A program made the translations under genes and the position numbers. A stretch of 23,627 bases of DNA, taken from Chara braunii (lineage: Eukaryota > Streptophyta > Charophyceae > Charales > Characeae). Positions 9,321 through 18,790 of the stretch are shown piece by piece. The notes under the pieces are model-generated. The model was given only the letters and a program-made list of their open reading frames with translations. It was not told the DNA's origin and did no database searches. The stretch lies in contig BFEA01000036.1 in NCBI GenBank assembly GCA_003427395.1, forward strand, positions 4,755,838 through 4,779,464, read 5' to 3'. Each line of letters begins with the position of its first letter. Position 1 is the stretch's first letter.

Positions 9321-9428
9321 AACGCCCAACCTCACGCCCAGTGCGACTTCCTCATCGGAGTGGGATGGAGGTGTGACGCGCAACCTCACGCCCTGTGCTG
9401 TCTTCCGTTCGGAGTGCTAAGGGTGCGG
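9321..9428. repeat. 54-bp tandem duplication across the LTR edge
   Basis: CAACCTCACGCCC plus a related GTGC...CTTCC...TCGGAGTG segment occurs at about 9327-9362 and again at 9381-9417, 54 bp apart. The second copy contains the outer end of the left LTR (9394 onward). The first copy therefore looks like a diverged duplicate of flank plus LTR tip. It also shows weaker similarity to the leader next to the right LTR (about 20781-20815). Confidence 0.6.
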
Positions 9429-10480
9429 AAAGAGGGCCCAGGAAAACAGCAAGATGGGGTGTGCCAAGGATTTTTGGAAAATTGAGTGTGGGGACACAAA
9501 CAGAACTGAAATCCCCCGTGTTGGCACGATGAAGTAAGTCGGTTGCTTTCGCGCGTCGCGGAATGCACGCGCCGGCACGGCGAGAAAAGAGAAAAATCCA
9601 AATTCAATCCAAAAAGTATTGTCGAACTTCCCACCGCGCTGTGGATCTTCGTTTAGAGCAGAAGGGCTTTGGTACACTCCGCGTGTCCCGTTTTCGTATC
9701 AAGTCCCGACGTCGCTCGTTGGTTAGTTCAGAGTCCTACGTGGAGGGTCTCAGCCGCGTGGCTCTTTCCTTGTGCTCGTCTTCACTCCGTATCCGGTAGT
9801 GGAAACCCTTTGATTCGTAGCGATCGAAACGATGGCACTCTGTGCACGGGGTTCGAGGCCAATGGGGCGCCACTGCCGTCCACAGAATGACGATCAGCTC
9901 GTTAAATAGCAATAGTACTGAGTAAGGCGGGTAGTGCGTATCGACAATGACAAATCCCGCATCCACGAATCCAAAACAACGATTTTCGGGAGGGAAGTAA
10001 TATCGTCCGCCGATCCGTACGACCGCTTCTCGTACGTCCCACTCACAAACACATGTCCTTTCCTCGTTGTAAGGGAAGGGGCGCGTTGGCGAGGGAGACA
10101 CGGGAGGCTGGCGCCCATAATTAACTAGTATTTTCCTTCCCTTCGACACGGGAGAAGCATGTTACAGAGTTCGTACAACCATGCAATAATCGGGTTGAAG
10201 TTTCGAGAGATCAACTCGCAACTCAGTTTCAGCAGACCAGGTCGACAAAAAACCGAGGCGCCTGGCTTTTTCGAGGCTGCCCCATAGACTGTCTGCAGAT
10301 GTCGTGCAGTATAAGGCAGATGGCATGCGCAGTGCATTAAGAACGATAAATCTAAACACTCTTGCATTCTCGAACAAAATCCCGTCGAGCGCTGGGTCTA
10401 ATCAATGCAAAAATACAAGCATTTCTATACATACATCCACTGTGGAAGGTGCGAAAATGACAATGGTGCACAAATCAGAA
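9394..10480 (-). repeat. left (3') LTR, rearranged relative to the right copy
   Basis: The first 650 bases (9394-10043) match 20851-21506 collinearly. In the best 208 bp I counted (9601-9808) there were about ten differences, nine of them transitions. A 6-bp indel lies near 9455. From 10044 to 10480 the sequence matches the right LTR only as its reverse complement: block B (about 10054-10117) pairs with 21960-22022, and block C (about 10119-10480) with 21507-21866. About 90 bases present between these blocks on the right (21868-21958) are missing here. The 3' LTR role comes from its position downstream of pol on the minus strand. Confidence 0.75.
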
Positions 10481-11200
10481 ATAAATCGGGGGATTGTACA
10501 CACACATCCACCGCTCACAAGACAAGAGGATTGAGTTCCTTCGCATCCGGGGATTACCCAGGAAACTAATGGAAGAGTTCCGGAAAAAGTTCTTCTTTGC
10601 AGGAAATCACAAGAGTTCACTTCGGTTCACAGGAGAGACAAATTCATAACACATTGTCATTCAAATCGGAGAGAGAGAGAGATGGGAGAGATGGATGAGA
10701 AATGTCGAGACAGGAGACACCGAAATCCGACAAGGGAACATTCGGCTTCGCAACCATGAACTCACACGAAAAAAAAATGATCCGCAACCATGAATGCACA
10801 TTCGCCGTGAAATTCCAGTATGGCCCCGGGCCAATCATCCACTCAACTCCAATTACCTATCCTCGTACCCGCACCGACGATCTCGACCGTCCTGTGCTAA
10901 CTTCCGCCGCTCCGATCGTCACCCCGCTGACGCAAGCTCGACACGGCTCGCCTGGATCCCACAGCCCGTCGTGGCGATCAAGCGTGCAACACGCCAGCGT
11001 ACAGTCAACCCGATGAGACTTTTCGACTCGCACCAAACGCATCACCTAGCCACTGCTTCTCGGAAGCTGGCTTGCGAGTGGAAAATGTAAGAGAGCTTTG
11101 CGGGCGCACTTGCAAAATTTATAGTTGCGAAAATGAAGACAGAGGGGAAATTGAGGTGTAAGAGGAGAAAATTCAACAAGGGGTGCTCAAGGGAAGCCAT

Positions 11201-11308
11201 GTTGATCCTTCGGAACTCAATGTTCAGCCAATCAGATTCGTCGCGCAATAGGAAGATTCTCTTGCTCAACTCATCTGATTGGTGAGCGAGGGTGATCGAA
11301 GGATCAAC
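11201..11308. repeat. interrupted inverted repeat with paired CCAAT boxes
   Basis: GTTGATCCTTCG (11201-11212) is exactly complementary to CGAAGGATCAAC (11297-11308), and CCAATCAGAT (11228-11237) to ATCTGATTGG (11273-11282). The unpaired stretches between them are of similar length on both sides, so the whole is one stem with an internal bulge and a 35-nt loop. It gives two convergent CCAAT boxes. Confidence 0.75.
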
Positions 11309-11994
11309 CGGGTTTCGTGAGCCAAGGTTAAAGAGCGAGAAGGAAAGAGGCGCGAAAGGTAGCGCGAGACGGGTCCAAGATTCAGATGATCAAGAAAGGA
11401 AACAAGCGCACAAAAAGCAGAGAGAGGGAAAAACAGTTGCGATAGGAGAAGAAGAGGAGGGAGAAGGGAGAGAGAAGAGAGCGCGAGGGAAGAATAGCGC
11501 GGGAAATAAGGAGGAGGAAGCTCGCATGTGCGGTGCCGACAACAAGAGAAAAAAAAGGCACCAAAACAGTTACAGCTTACCTATGTCCTAAACCAATTCA
11601 AAAGTTGAAATCACCATATTCACGCGCGAAAGTTGACGCATGAAAAGAAAGTCCTATGCCTATCCGTATTCTCACAAAATTCCTAGAGTTTTCTCCGATG
11701 TGATCGAGAACATTCATGCAAAGAAAAAGACACGTCGAGTTCCGCTTATTCTGGAATTCCTAACTGTCGAGCCCGATTCCCAGTGCGCTCGCTAAGGCGC
11801 GCTTAATTTCCCATGCATTTCCCGAATTACAAAAAGCAGAATTCCAAGAATCAATAGAACCTCCGAAAACTGGGGGCTTAAACAAGGCACTTGAAATCAA
11901 GAAAAGCGACGGGGGTTTCGTTGGGTCGGTATGATACAAAAAGGGGGAATTGAGTCAAGGGGTACGAAAGATAGCACTGGGTCGGGAAGTGGTT

Positions 11995-12505
11995 CGTCAC
12001 ATATGTGACGCGCATTGGGTTCCAAAACTATGCGATCTCCTGATTGCATGAAAAACCTTGATCAAAGGAAGTGGGAGGAGACGAAGAAGCAGGAAGAAGT
12101 AGGAGGCTCATATCAGCACAATCTATGTCAGCAAAGAAAATTGGGCCGGGGTACGAGTTGACGACAACATCTGTGGCAAGATCTTCGTGATGCATGTCGG
12201 CTCATGCTGTCTCGGATCCCCATCCTCTGCGGTCTTGTCATATGCATCCCCCTGCCCTTCAAAATTCGGAGATCGTCCAGGTGGCACCATCATGGTCCAT
12301 CAGGTCTCTGTGTGCTCTGCACTCCCTGTCCAGCGCAATCCGTCGAATCAGAGCATGTGTTGACGTCATCGTTAATATCGTGCTCTTCGCGAAACTGCTG
12401 ATTCGTGCTGCTTGGGGGACACGTGTTGATTTCTCCAGTCAATCGCCCCGCTCAGAACGGTCATTGACAAGAGGGGGCCGGGATGCGCCGCCGTCGTGAC
12501 ACGTG
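11995..12505. promoter_or_regulatory. cluster of ACGT-core / TGACG motifs
   Basis: A perfect 16-bp palindrome CGTCACATATGTGACG lies at 11995-12010, with two opposed TGACG motifs. It is followed by TGACGTCA (12361-12368) and two G-boxes, CACGTG at 12420-12425 and CACGTGGC from 12500. Plant bZIP factors bind such sites. Four within 510 bp is more than expected by chance, but there is no evidence of function. Confidence 0.35.
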
Positions 12506-12512
12506 GCGGGTT

Positions 12513-14606
12513 TCAGCGCCGCGTGGGAATGGGAAAGTAGACATTATACATGGAGGGGTGTCGACGGGGAGGGTTGGGGGGAAGTGGGGGTAAGTAGCGT
12601 TTCATCCCTTCCTCTGTGATTGGAAGCTCCTCGTAGCGGATGATCCGATGAAAGCGGGGAAATCGGTCGCCGCTGTGAGGGAGGGAGGCGAGGTAGTCAG
12701 GGTAGAGGGTGGAGAAAGTGCGGAAGAGTGTCGTGCGGAACAGCTCGTGATGGCGACATGCGGGGATGGTTCCTGTGATTACGCAGTAGACTTCTACTGT
12801 GTTGCTCTGCTCCCATGCGACACTGAACAAAAGGACGTGCAAACAGAACGTGGGGTTTGCGCATTGAAGGGAAGGATGGGGATGGACGGTGACGACGAGG
12901 CGGTGGAGTAAAAATGACGGAAGATATTGGGAGGGAAGGGGTTGCGAGTGAAGGTGACGGGAGTAGAGATCTGACAGAGGGTGAGGTAATCAAGGGGATG
13001 GCAGGATAATGACCGGGGACGAAGGCCGATCCCCCGCATCGGTACGTGGACGAACTGGGGGACGGGCTGAGGTGGAGGGGGAGGGGGATCGGCTCCGTCT
13101 CCGTCACGATGCGCTCAGAGCCGCGGTTGCTGGGTCGCCATCTTCGGGCTTGGGGGGCTCTGGATCCCTGGTCGGGTCGTTGTTGATGCGCAGGTTCGCC
13201 TCGCTGGGGAACTCCAGCTGGCTTTTCCCGGCGGCGATCTCTTCCCTCTTACGTGCCGCCTCAAGATCTTCCGCCTCCGTGCCTGTGCACGCCGCTTCTT
13301 CCGGCAAGGCCTCCCATTCCGATCCGGCTTCCTCCTCTTTCTCTTCTTCTTCTTCGTCTTCTTCCTCTTCCTCTTCTACACTCTTCCTCTTCTTCCTCTT
13401 CCTCTTCTACACTCTGCTCCCCTTCGCTGTGCTCACTATAACTCCCTTCCTCCGACGTTTCTTCTTCGACGTCGTCCTCTTCTTCGGTGGCTTCTTCTTC
13501 TCCTGCCTCCTCGGACGTATCCTGCTTCAGATAGAAGACGAGATTGATGATTCCGGACGGCTTCAAGTACTCCTGCCGCGATGGCAGGGCGCTTTCACTC
13601 CCCGGTTCCTCCAAGCACGCAGTCCACTGAAGATACGGTGCCAAGGTCCGCGTAAGGACGTGCGGAGCTGGACTCTCACCACTTTGCGAAACAATATCGA
13701 GAGAGAGGTCGTCGACCAGCTGCGCGAGCGGGACGACGAGTTCCTGGACAATTAGCTGGCGATGGCCTGGTCGCACCGATCCGAAAAGAAAACCGAGAAG
13801 ATCGCCCTCTACATGAGTTCTCCAAGCCGGGATAATCAGCACCTCCAGGTACTCAATACATGCCTGATGCTCGTCGGTCCTCGTCCACGTCACCTCCACT
13901 CGGGCCAAGCACACAGACAGATCGACAAAAGTCTCGGGCCACACCCGCCAATGCTTGGGATCGAGGAGCGGGACTGCAAGGGGCTCGAGAAAGAAGGAAA
14001 GGCGAGGATGAAGATCGGATTGCAAGAAGGTGGGGAAAAGAGAGGGAAGACCAAAGGTGGAGAGAGGAGCGAGAGGAGCGACGCGGTTCATTGGGGGCGT
14101 TGGAAGAGGACGAGGGTGGGGAGCACCACTGCCGGCTGGCGCATAGAGGTGCGGATCTCGTCGAAGTCAGTCCCGTATGTTGGGACGAGGTTGCACCGGG
14201 GGCGCACAAGACCATGATGCCACTCAGTCGATAACTGCTGCGTCCACTCCCGTAATGAGGTCAGGATCGCAGTACGCCGAAGTGGGCTGACCGCGCTAAT
14301 ATCGACGCTGAAGGCAGCGACCGTGGTGACGTGGCTCGTTCCTGGAGCCGCCCGCCGATGAAATGCTACCACCTCTGCCAATACCACTGCTTTTGGACTT
14401 CCGGCGAATCGGAACGCAGCGACAACACACACACCCTCGGTGTAGAAGAACTGCGCTTGTCGTCGAAGATCAGGACTGAGCCGCGAATGACGAACTTGCC
14501 GGATTTCCGAGATGTAGCCACGTGGCTGCAGCAGATGATTGCCAAGAGCTTGCTCCGTGATGAAACTCATGGCGAGGACGGGGAAGAAGATGAGGGATGG
14601 AAACAA
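12513..14606 (-). pseudogene. third coding region (ORF3) of the LTR element, unknown product, frameshifted
   Basis: About 2.1 kb downstream of integrase and on the same strand reads as protein when frames are followed across small indels. The segments are 14606-14088 (172 codons), 14091-13261 (276 codons), an acidic segment ending at 13104, a Pro-rich segment of about 13090-12794, and 12842-12513. The first begins with ATG and a hydrophobic stretch (residues 3-16, PSLIFFPVLAMSFI) that could be a signal peptide or membrane anchor. The first two overlap as ATGA (14091-14088) next to a C5 run. The second ends in a Glu-rich tract (EEAGEEEATEEEDDVEEE). A 31-bp duplication there throws the frame off, and the next frame continues with a charged, helix-prone segment (DLEAARKREEIAAG). 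I do not recognise any domain. Its position is that of env in env-bearing Ty3/gypsy elements, but I see no furin-like site or clear C-terminal anchor, so env is not claimed. Confidence 0.5.
13361..13414 (-). repeat. 31-bp duplication inside the ORF3 acidic tract
   Basis: On the + strand CTTCCTCTTCCTCTTCTACA plus CTC occurs at 13361-13383 and at 13392-13414, exactly 31 bp apart. As 31 is not a multiple of three, the duplication shifts the frame within a Glu-coding tract. Confidence 0.85.
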
Positions 14607-16302
14607 GAGGGAGAGAACGAGGTGGGAGCTAGATCGTCGTCGTCCTCGTCTTCAGCAAATGAGAGAGATAGAGGGAGATCAGAAGGAGGGAGGGGACGGA
14701 TGTATGAGGTATGGCGGACGATGGGGACAGAGCTATGGCTGGCGCTGGCCTCGGGCGCAATGCACACCGTATTGGCACCGTTGGGTCCGAGATCGACAAC
14801 GCGGAAACAACCAGAGAACTTGGGAGCGAGTTTCCGGTCGCGTGCACATTTACGTACCTGCACCAGGTCCCCTAATTTATATTGATGTTGGGGACCGACG
14901 TTCCCATTTCGGCCTCGTAGCTACGGACTTGCCTCTCGTGGGCTAGATCAGTCATTTTCTGTCTCTTTCGGGCTAGCTTCGGGACGACCCTTTCCATTAA
15001 ATCGGCATACCTCTTGGCCTTGGCCTTAAGGGCGGCATGCGTGTCTCTACCCCTTGCTTCGGCAATTTCCGAGTTGCCCCGGTAATCGACGTATGAGAGG
15101 CTATTGGTGCGAAGCTGAAAGGGGGTGAACCTCGTAGATTCGTGAGGGGTGGCCCGATGAATTCCGACGATTTGGTATACGATCTCGGGCCACGGACGCG
15201 TGTCATGCGCCGCTAGATTTCTACGAAGAGCAGTCTTAATCATGCGATTGGCATTTTCGACCAAACCATTCGACTGGGAAACGTGGGGTGCCGTGTGTCG
15301 AAGCGTAATGCCTCGACGCGCTAGCAATTCCTCTACCTCGCCTTTGAATTCGGACCCGCTGTCGGTTAGAATCTCTTCCATATCTAGGTGGGTATAGAGG
15401 AACCGATCGATGTACATAGCTATCTCTGCGGCCCTACGGGACTTGCAGGGGTAGACCTCGATGTATTTGGAAAAATGGTCTATTAAAACTAAAAGGATGG
15501 AATATTTGCAACGGTTTAGGCTAGGTGGTACGTCGATATCTGTCGTGTCCATACTGACTCGCTGGAAAGGGCGCTCTACTTCCGTTAGTACTATCGTGTT
15601 TGGTCCCCGTATTGGGGCACGATCGACGACACAGACAAGACAGTTGGCGACTACGTATCTGACATCGTCCCGTATATTAGACCAGAACCATCGATTCTGA
15701 TCTATAGTTGCTTTCGTGACACGTATCGCGAAGTGAGCGGCCTGCTCTTCGTGAGCAGATCGGGTCCAATCATATCTTTGGAATGGATGGGGAACCGTCA
15801 ACCACAAACCCGATCCGTCAGTTTTACGCTCTTCTAGGTGACCGTTGATCCATCGGTAATCCCGGGATCTCTCGGTAACCCGGCGTTTGTCGTGCTTAGA
15901 GAGATAATCCAATGGTAAACCAACCAATTTAGCTAATAGAATTTTATCCGTCCAGACCTCTGCTCGTCGGTATTTCTCGTCGTATTCAGGGCCGTCCATT
16001 CGGGCAGCCTCGAATCGAACCTCGGTAAGGAGTTTGTCCATTCTACACAGAGGGCACTTCCATTCCCTACTATTCGTTCGGTATCGAACGCATGCACCGT
16101 GTGCATGATTGACACACGTGGCACAATTCAGCCACTCAACGAATCCGGTCTCAAAAGGATGACAATCCACCCCGTAAACCCGTGTAATACACGTACAAAA
16201 ATAACAAAATTTATCGGGAAGGGTGGCGAAGACGGCCGAGGAGGCGAGAGGGGCGGAATCAGCAGGGGAAGAAGGGGTCGCATAGACAGGTGGGGTAGTC
16301 AT
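14567..16302 (-). pseudogene. PHD-finger plus integrase ORF (frameshifted C-terminus)
   Basis: The open frame from ATG 16302 to 14872 has 476 codons. Residues 33-86 form a C4HC3 PHD-like finger: Cys33, 36, 60, 63, His68, Cys71, 83, 86, with Trp81 before the last pair. Residues 184-224 give the integrase HHCC zinc site (His184, His190, Cys221, Cys224). The catalytic core follows, with Asp252 (MDTTDID), Asp314 (LTDSGSEF) and Glu349 (SNGLVEN). I count 34 residues between the last two rather than the usual 35. After a frameshift at about 14880 the next frame reads VQVRKCARDRKLAPKFSGCF, the SH3-like integrase C-terminal domain, and stays open to 14567. Integrase inserts the cDNA into the host genome. 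A PHD finger could read histone tails. It is separate from the RT ORF, whereas one pol ORF is usual. Confidence 0.85.
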
Positions 16303-16303
16303 G

Positions 16304-16307
<4 letters not shown>

Positions 16308-16378
<71 letters not shown>
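16308..16378. repeat. (GA)n microsatellite between RNase H and integrase ORFs
   Basis: This is an uninterrupted 71-base GA run on the + strand (CU in the element RNA). It ends five bases before the ATG of the PHD-integrase ORF and about 40 bases after the stop of the RNase H frame. Confidence 0.95.
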
Positions 16379-16379
<1 letters not shown>

Positions 16380-16417
16380 AGGGCTGCAGAGAGGGTAGAG
16401 CAAAAGCCCCGTGTCAC

Positions 16418-18790
16418 TCACTCCTTCGACATAATTTCCACTTGCCCGTACCGCGGTTCATTCTCATCCTTCGGCTTGTTCCACAGAATTACCTCCTCGC
16501 TCTTGAGGACCTTCTTGGGTCGAAGCAGTCGTGTCAACCCGTCATCATTCCCGTGCCTCTCGTGCTTTTAATAACGAATGTCAAAGTCCATGCTCTGTAG
16601 CACCGTTGCCCATCTCCCGATCATGCCCGAGTAATCCTTAGATTTCTTCAGGGCTAATAATGGCTCATGATCGGTGACCAGCGTGAACTTCCGCCCATAC
16701 AGATAGGCTCGAAAGGGACTGATCCCCCACAGAGCCGCATAGCATTCTCCTGTCGGGGCGGCGTAATTGCGCTTGCAGGCAGGCACCGACTTAGACGCGT
16801 ATTCCACCACGTATTCGAGTCCGCCTCGTCTCACCTGGGCCAAGATCGCTGAGATTGCCTCCGGCTGCCAGTCCGTGATGAGGACAAAAGGCTTTTAAGG
16901 ATCCGGTCTTATAAGGACCGGAGCCGAAATGAGGGTTGCCTTGAGTTTCGAAAACGCTTGATTACACTCTGGCGTCCAAATCAACGGTTGATCCTTCAAG
17001 TTTTTCAGCAGATTCATGAGGGGACCCCCAATAGCCGCGAAGCCCTTGATAAACCTTCGGTAGTACGAGGCCAGGCCCAAAAAGGCGCGAACTTGCATAA
17101 TACTCGTGGGCACAGGCGCGTCTCTCACGACTGCCACCTTTTGCGGTTCCGGTCTGAGTCCCTGGTATGTCACCACGTGTCCCAGGAAGGAAATGGTGGT
17201 GAGGAATAACTGGCATTTCTCCAGCGCCACCTTGAAACCGACATCCCTTAATGCATGCAGCGTCCATTCGATATGCTGCATATGCCCCTCGTTGGAACTC
17301 GAATACACCAGAATATCATCCATGTACACAATCACGCAATAGTTGATGATACTCTGCGCCAGACGTGTCTTCCGCACAAAGTTCTGGAAAGCCATGTTCA
17401 TGACTCGTTGAAAGGTTGCAGGAGCATTGCAAATGCCCATTGGACATCGAACCCATTGCCAAGTACCTTCGAACAACACAAACGCCATTTTCGGGCGATC
17501 CTCCTCTCGAACAAGCAGATGATGAAACCCATGTCGAACATCAAACTTACTGAAAAATCGAGCACTCCCAATCGCATCGAACAACTCATCAATCCGGGGA
17601 AGGGGGTACACATATTTGATCGTGATATCGTTTAGCTTCCGATAATCAATGCATATGGGAATCCCTCCGGCCTTTTTGGGCACGATTACCACAGGAAACG
17701 ACCAAGGTCCTATAGCGGGTTTGATCCATCCATTAGCTTCGAATTCCTTAATTCGTTGAAATGTGGTCGCCCGTTGGGCTGGCGAGTACCGATAAGGAAC
17801 GCAGCTAATAGGTGGATGATCCCCCGTAAGGATGGCATGCTCAATCACGTTAGACAACCCAATATCGTTATCGCGCACACTTAATACCTCTACATACCCA
17901 TTCAAGACGTTAATCAGTGATTTTCGAAATTCCCGAGGGATGTGATCGGGCAGAGTGACAGTCGGTCGATCGGGTATCTCAAGGGGCATATCGATCCAAT
18001 TAGCAGGCCGATTCCGTCGGTCATGGACGCTTGAGAAAATAAAGCTGCTAGTGCGGACAGAAAATACAGTCATGATCATCTGGGATTCAACGGGGCTAAT
18101 CATCTCGGTCTCTTTAACTTCGGCGTCAGTTTCCGAATCAACCCCGGTTTCTTCCACGGTTAGTCCTGTTAAATCCACCATTTCCTGCATCAAATCGGGC
18201 ACATCGTCGACGGGAGGTTCGGCTTCTTGTTTTATCAGGGCGATGGTCGCTCCTGTCGTAAGCAACGACCTTGGAGGGGAAACAAAAACATCCAGGTATT
18301 GTTTCGCCTGTTGATAACGTGCTCGGAGGGAAAGTGTTCCCTTGTACAAAGTGCGAGGGAGTTCCAAATCGTCTGCCAGGTCAGATATTTGCAAGATGGG
18401 TTCTCCGAGAAAGGTTGAGGGACTGACCTGGGTTTCCATAGGCGTGAGCGCGTTGTCTCCCAAACTCGAGTGGAAAGTTCGTGTGGTTCTGGGAACCATC
18501 CGAAATTCCTCTGGAGTTTCGTGCTCGAAAAGTTCGACCAAGTGTTTCCATTCACTCTCACTATGCATCTCTTTCTCGCACTCCTGTTCTTCGAATCCGC
18601 TACTATTATCCGGGGATGAAAATCCCTCGTGATCAGGACCTTGAATCATCCCTATCCAAGCAGAATTAGGATCCTTTTTACTGTTCGGGTTGAAATCCGC
18701 AACGGAACTGTCTGAGGCTTTCCTCCTGTTTGCGTAAGCACCAACTGCTTGGAATCGAAATGCATGCGGGCACCTACCGCCATAGCCCAA
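16418..18790 (-). pseudogene. reverse transcriptase and RNase H of the LTR element
   Basis: The first ATG of this frame is at 18790, but the natural entry is probably a frame change from the protease ORF near 18675-18679. About 230 acidic linker residues come first. The RT follows, with IKEFEANGWIKPAIGPWSFP, VVIVPKKAGGIPICIDYRKL, FSKFDVRHGFHHL (catalytic Asp at 17540-17542) and VYMDDILVYS (YMDD at 17315-17326), then SFLGHVV and FLGLASYYRRFIKGFA. A TAA at 16895-16897 interrupts just before the RNase H. That domain keeps VLITDWQPEAISAILAQ, GECYAAL and LVTDHEPL. A second TAA lies at 16568-16570, and the frame ends at TGA 16418-16420 after GNDDGLTRLLRP. It copies the element RNA into cDNA and removes the RNA strand. 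Catalytic residues remain, but two stops disable it. Confidence 0.9.

Larger units (their letters stand above)
10481..12512 (-). other. long non-coding 3' region of the LTR element
   Basis: Two kilobases lie between the third coding region and the left LTR. I find no protein-like frame. The sequence contains a GA patch (about 10669-10686), a 12-bp direct repeat CGCAACCATGAA (about 10748 and 10783), a 108-bp interrupted inverted repeat (11201-11308) and a purine-rich 200 bp (about 11330-11530). ACGT-core motifs cluster between 11995 and 12505. It could be a long 3' UTR, or a separate insertion inside the element. Confidence 0.5.

Noticed and set aside
9389-9393. Firm 5-bp target-site duplication (CGCCC versus TGCCC at 22028)
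   Set aside because: Only four of five bases agree, and the left flank also resembles the LTR-to-PBS spacer and a local duplication, so it is not independent evidence.
11292-11591. 99-codon purine-rich frame on the + strand
   Set aside because: Its Lys/Glu/Arg composition follows from the GA-rich DNA, and no motif is present.
13009-13755. 248-codon + strand frame with Ser-rich and Phe/Leu-rich parts
   Set aside because: It lies antisense to ORF3. Its Ser and Leu runs are the complement of the Glu-rich tract, and no domain is visible.
12513-14606. Naming ORF3 an envelope gene
   Set aside because: Only the position and an N-terminal hydrophobic stretch fit. There is no visible cleavage site, fusion peptide or C-terminal anchor.
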